This document shows, one piece after another, positions 63,342 to 64,000 of a stretch of 64,000 nt of DNA (the first letter of the stretch is position 1; each line of letters starts with the position of its first letter). The position numbers and the translations under genes are program-made. The notes under the pieces were generated by a model. The model ran no database searches, was not told the DNA's origin, and worked only from the letters and a program-made list of their open reading frames with translations. The DNA lies in NCBI RefSeq assembly GCF_024436415.1, contig NZ_JAFMZQ010000001.1, forward strand, positions 2,852,001 through 2,916,000, in the 5' to 3' direction. Source of the DNA: Pedobacter deserti (GTDB lineage: Bacteria > Bacteroidota > Bacteroidia > Sphingobacteriales > Sphingobacteriaceae).

Positions 63342-63467
63342 CAACGGAAAACTCCGGCAAATTTTCATGGTCCTTCGCTTTTATGCATCTCCTGATATTA
63401 TGTTTGTTCAGTTGACTTACGGGACAACAAAATTAATTCAGTTTTTTTAAAATCTAATTCTACAAAA

Positions 63468-64000
63468 ATGGCGAGACTAATTAATGGATTGCTGGGAGGC
63501 CTTTCAGGTAAGGCAGGTGACTTTGAAGGTTATATCAGGAATGGTAAATACTTCATCAGAAAACGCAGAAGGAAGAGTACGAAGAAGCCTTCTGTAAAGC
63601 AAGCGGCAACACGACGGCGCATGGCGGTGATAAGTCGATTCTTAGGAAGTATGACTCCATATATCCGTGTGGGCTTTAAATTGGATGGCAAGCTTAAAGG
63701 TATTACAGCAAACAATGCCGCGAAATCGTACCAGTTACTCCATGCTACCCAAGGCGAGTATCCAAGCATTGAAATGGTTTACAGCAAGGCAAGGCTGACA
63801 CAGGGCAATTTAACAAAACCCGTTAACCCGGCTGCTCTGATTGTTCACAGCTCAATTTTGCTAACTTGGGAACAACCATCTGCCCTTTCCTGGTACGAAA
63901 GAAATGCCCAGATTATGCTGCTGGTTTACTCACCCGAAATAGATCAGTCGATGTTTAAAATTGGAGGCGCATGTAACCACCAAGGCGGGGAAACAATGGA
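63468..64000 (+). CDS. DUF6266 family protein, 3' end outside the window
   Basis: An ATG at 63468 opens a frame that runs to the window edge (at least 177 residues). The N-terminus is MARLINGLLGGLSGKAGDFE, followed by a very basic stretch (FIRKRRRKSTKKP) and QAATRRRMAVISRFLGSM, then YIRVGFKL. This is the pattern of DUF6266, a family of unknown function common in Sphingobacteriaceae and other Bacteroidota, often in multiple copies. No signal peptide is visible. It is preceded by the inverted-repeat-rich stretch. Confidence 0.85.
   Translation, partial: MARLINGLLGGLSGKAGDFEGYIRNGKYFIRKRRRKSTKKPSVKQAATRRRMAVISRFLGSMTPYIRVGFKLDGKLKGITANNAAKSYQLLHATQGEYPSIEMVYSKARLTQGNLTKPVNPAALIVHSSILLTWEQPSALSWYERNAQIMLLVYSPEIDQSMFKIGGACNHQGGETM

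Larger units (their letters stand above)
62936..63467. other. non-coding stretch rich in inverted repeats
   Basis: No convincing gene is present between the LruC terminator and the DUF6266 start. The stretch contains at least four hairpins and one perfect palindrome (listed separately) plus a long-range 9-bp inverted pair (GGTACTGGT at 63240-63248 and ACCAGTACC at 63298-63306). A 62-codon frame at 63207-63395 has no protein-like signature. The stretch could hold a structured RNA, regulatory sites or degraded repeats. Confidence 0.6.

Noticed and set aside
63207..63395. 62-codon frame in the inverted-repeat region
   Set aside because: No protein-like hydrophobic pattern or family signature; it crosses the hairpins and probably occurs by chance.
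1..64000. CRISPR arrays, tRNA or rRNA genes
   Set aside because: No regularly spaced direct repeats and no cloverleaf or rRNA-like sequence was found in the intergenic spaces.

Overview
The window reads as a chromosomal segment of a Bacteroidota bacterium, most likely Sphingobacteriaceae (Pedobacter or a relative). The evidence is the SusC/SusD pair, the ECF sigma/FecR pair, several TonB-type outer-membrane proteins, an S46 dipeptidyl-peptidase, a DUF6266 protein, and promoters of the Bacteroidota TAnnTTTG type instead of E. coli-like -10/-35 boxes. Gene density is high, most genes sit in short operons with 1-8 base overlaps, and no rRNA, tRNA, CRISPR array, prophage or insertion sequence was seen. 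The genus is inferred from family content, not from a marker gene.

Layout. Positions 1-2993 hold the tail of one protein and a large outer-membrane beta-barrel protein. Positions 3109-12945 form a cell-surface nutrient locus: ECF sigma factor, FecR anti-sigma factor, Kelch-type lipoprotein, SusC, SusD and a three-domain thioredoxin protein. Positions 12993-16141 carry a flavoprotein, a DUF421 membrane protein with a C-terminal zinc-ribbon-like motif, and two small proteins. Positions 16196-19088 hold a YceH-like protein, an aldo-keto reductase, a single-domain response regulator and a queuosine-precursor transporter. Positions 19134-25599 are a rightward run: methionine-type aminotransferase, omega-amidase, Tat-exported asparaginase, CutC, LepA and FolD. 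Positions 25610-40356 mix housekeeping and envelope genes: Rieske protein, QueE, PorE-like OmpA protein, KdsA, RecQ, KdsD, ManC, RlmB, DnaB, chromate transporter, TPR protein, EtfB, EtfA and a bifunctional-nuclease-family protein. Positions 40426-52322 are mostly leftward: citrate synthase, DUF3347 protein, small porin, MiaA, a phage-type domain protein, a DUF1801-like protein, then an MBL hydrolase, TopB, deacetylase, bestrophin, kynureninase, AAG glycosylase and fRMsr cluster.

Positions 52390-60181 hold a DPP11-type S46 peptidase, small proteins, two GT2 glycosyltransferases and, divergent from them, a compact four-gene signalling cassette: coiled-coil membrane protein, receiver-PP2C phosphatase, STAS protein and an atypical GHKL protein. 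The last part carries a LruC-domain surface lipoprotein, a non-coding stretch of about 500 bases rich in inverted repeats, and the beginning of a DUF6266 protein.

The most notable elements are: the partner-switching cassette with a GHKL protein that lacks the canonical glycine-rich ATP-binding box; the sigma/FecR/SusCD locus whose SusC has no visible signalling (STN) domain and which ends in a triple thioredoxin protein with one domain lacking CxxC; a gene overlapping miaA that resembles phage-encoded domains; the inverted-repeat-rich region near the right end; and several promoters so close to their start codons that the mRNAs may be leaderless.
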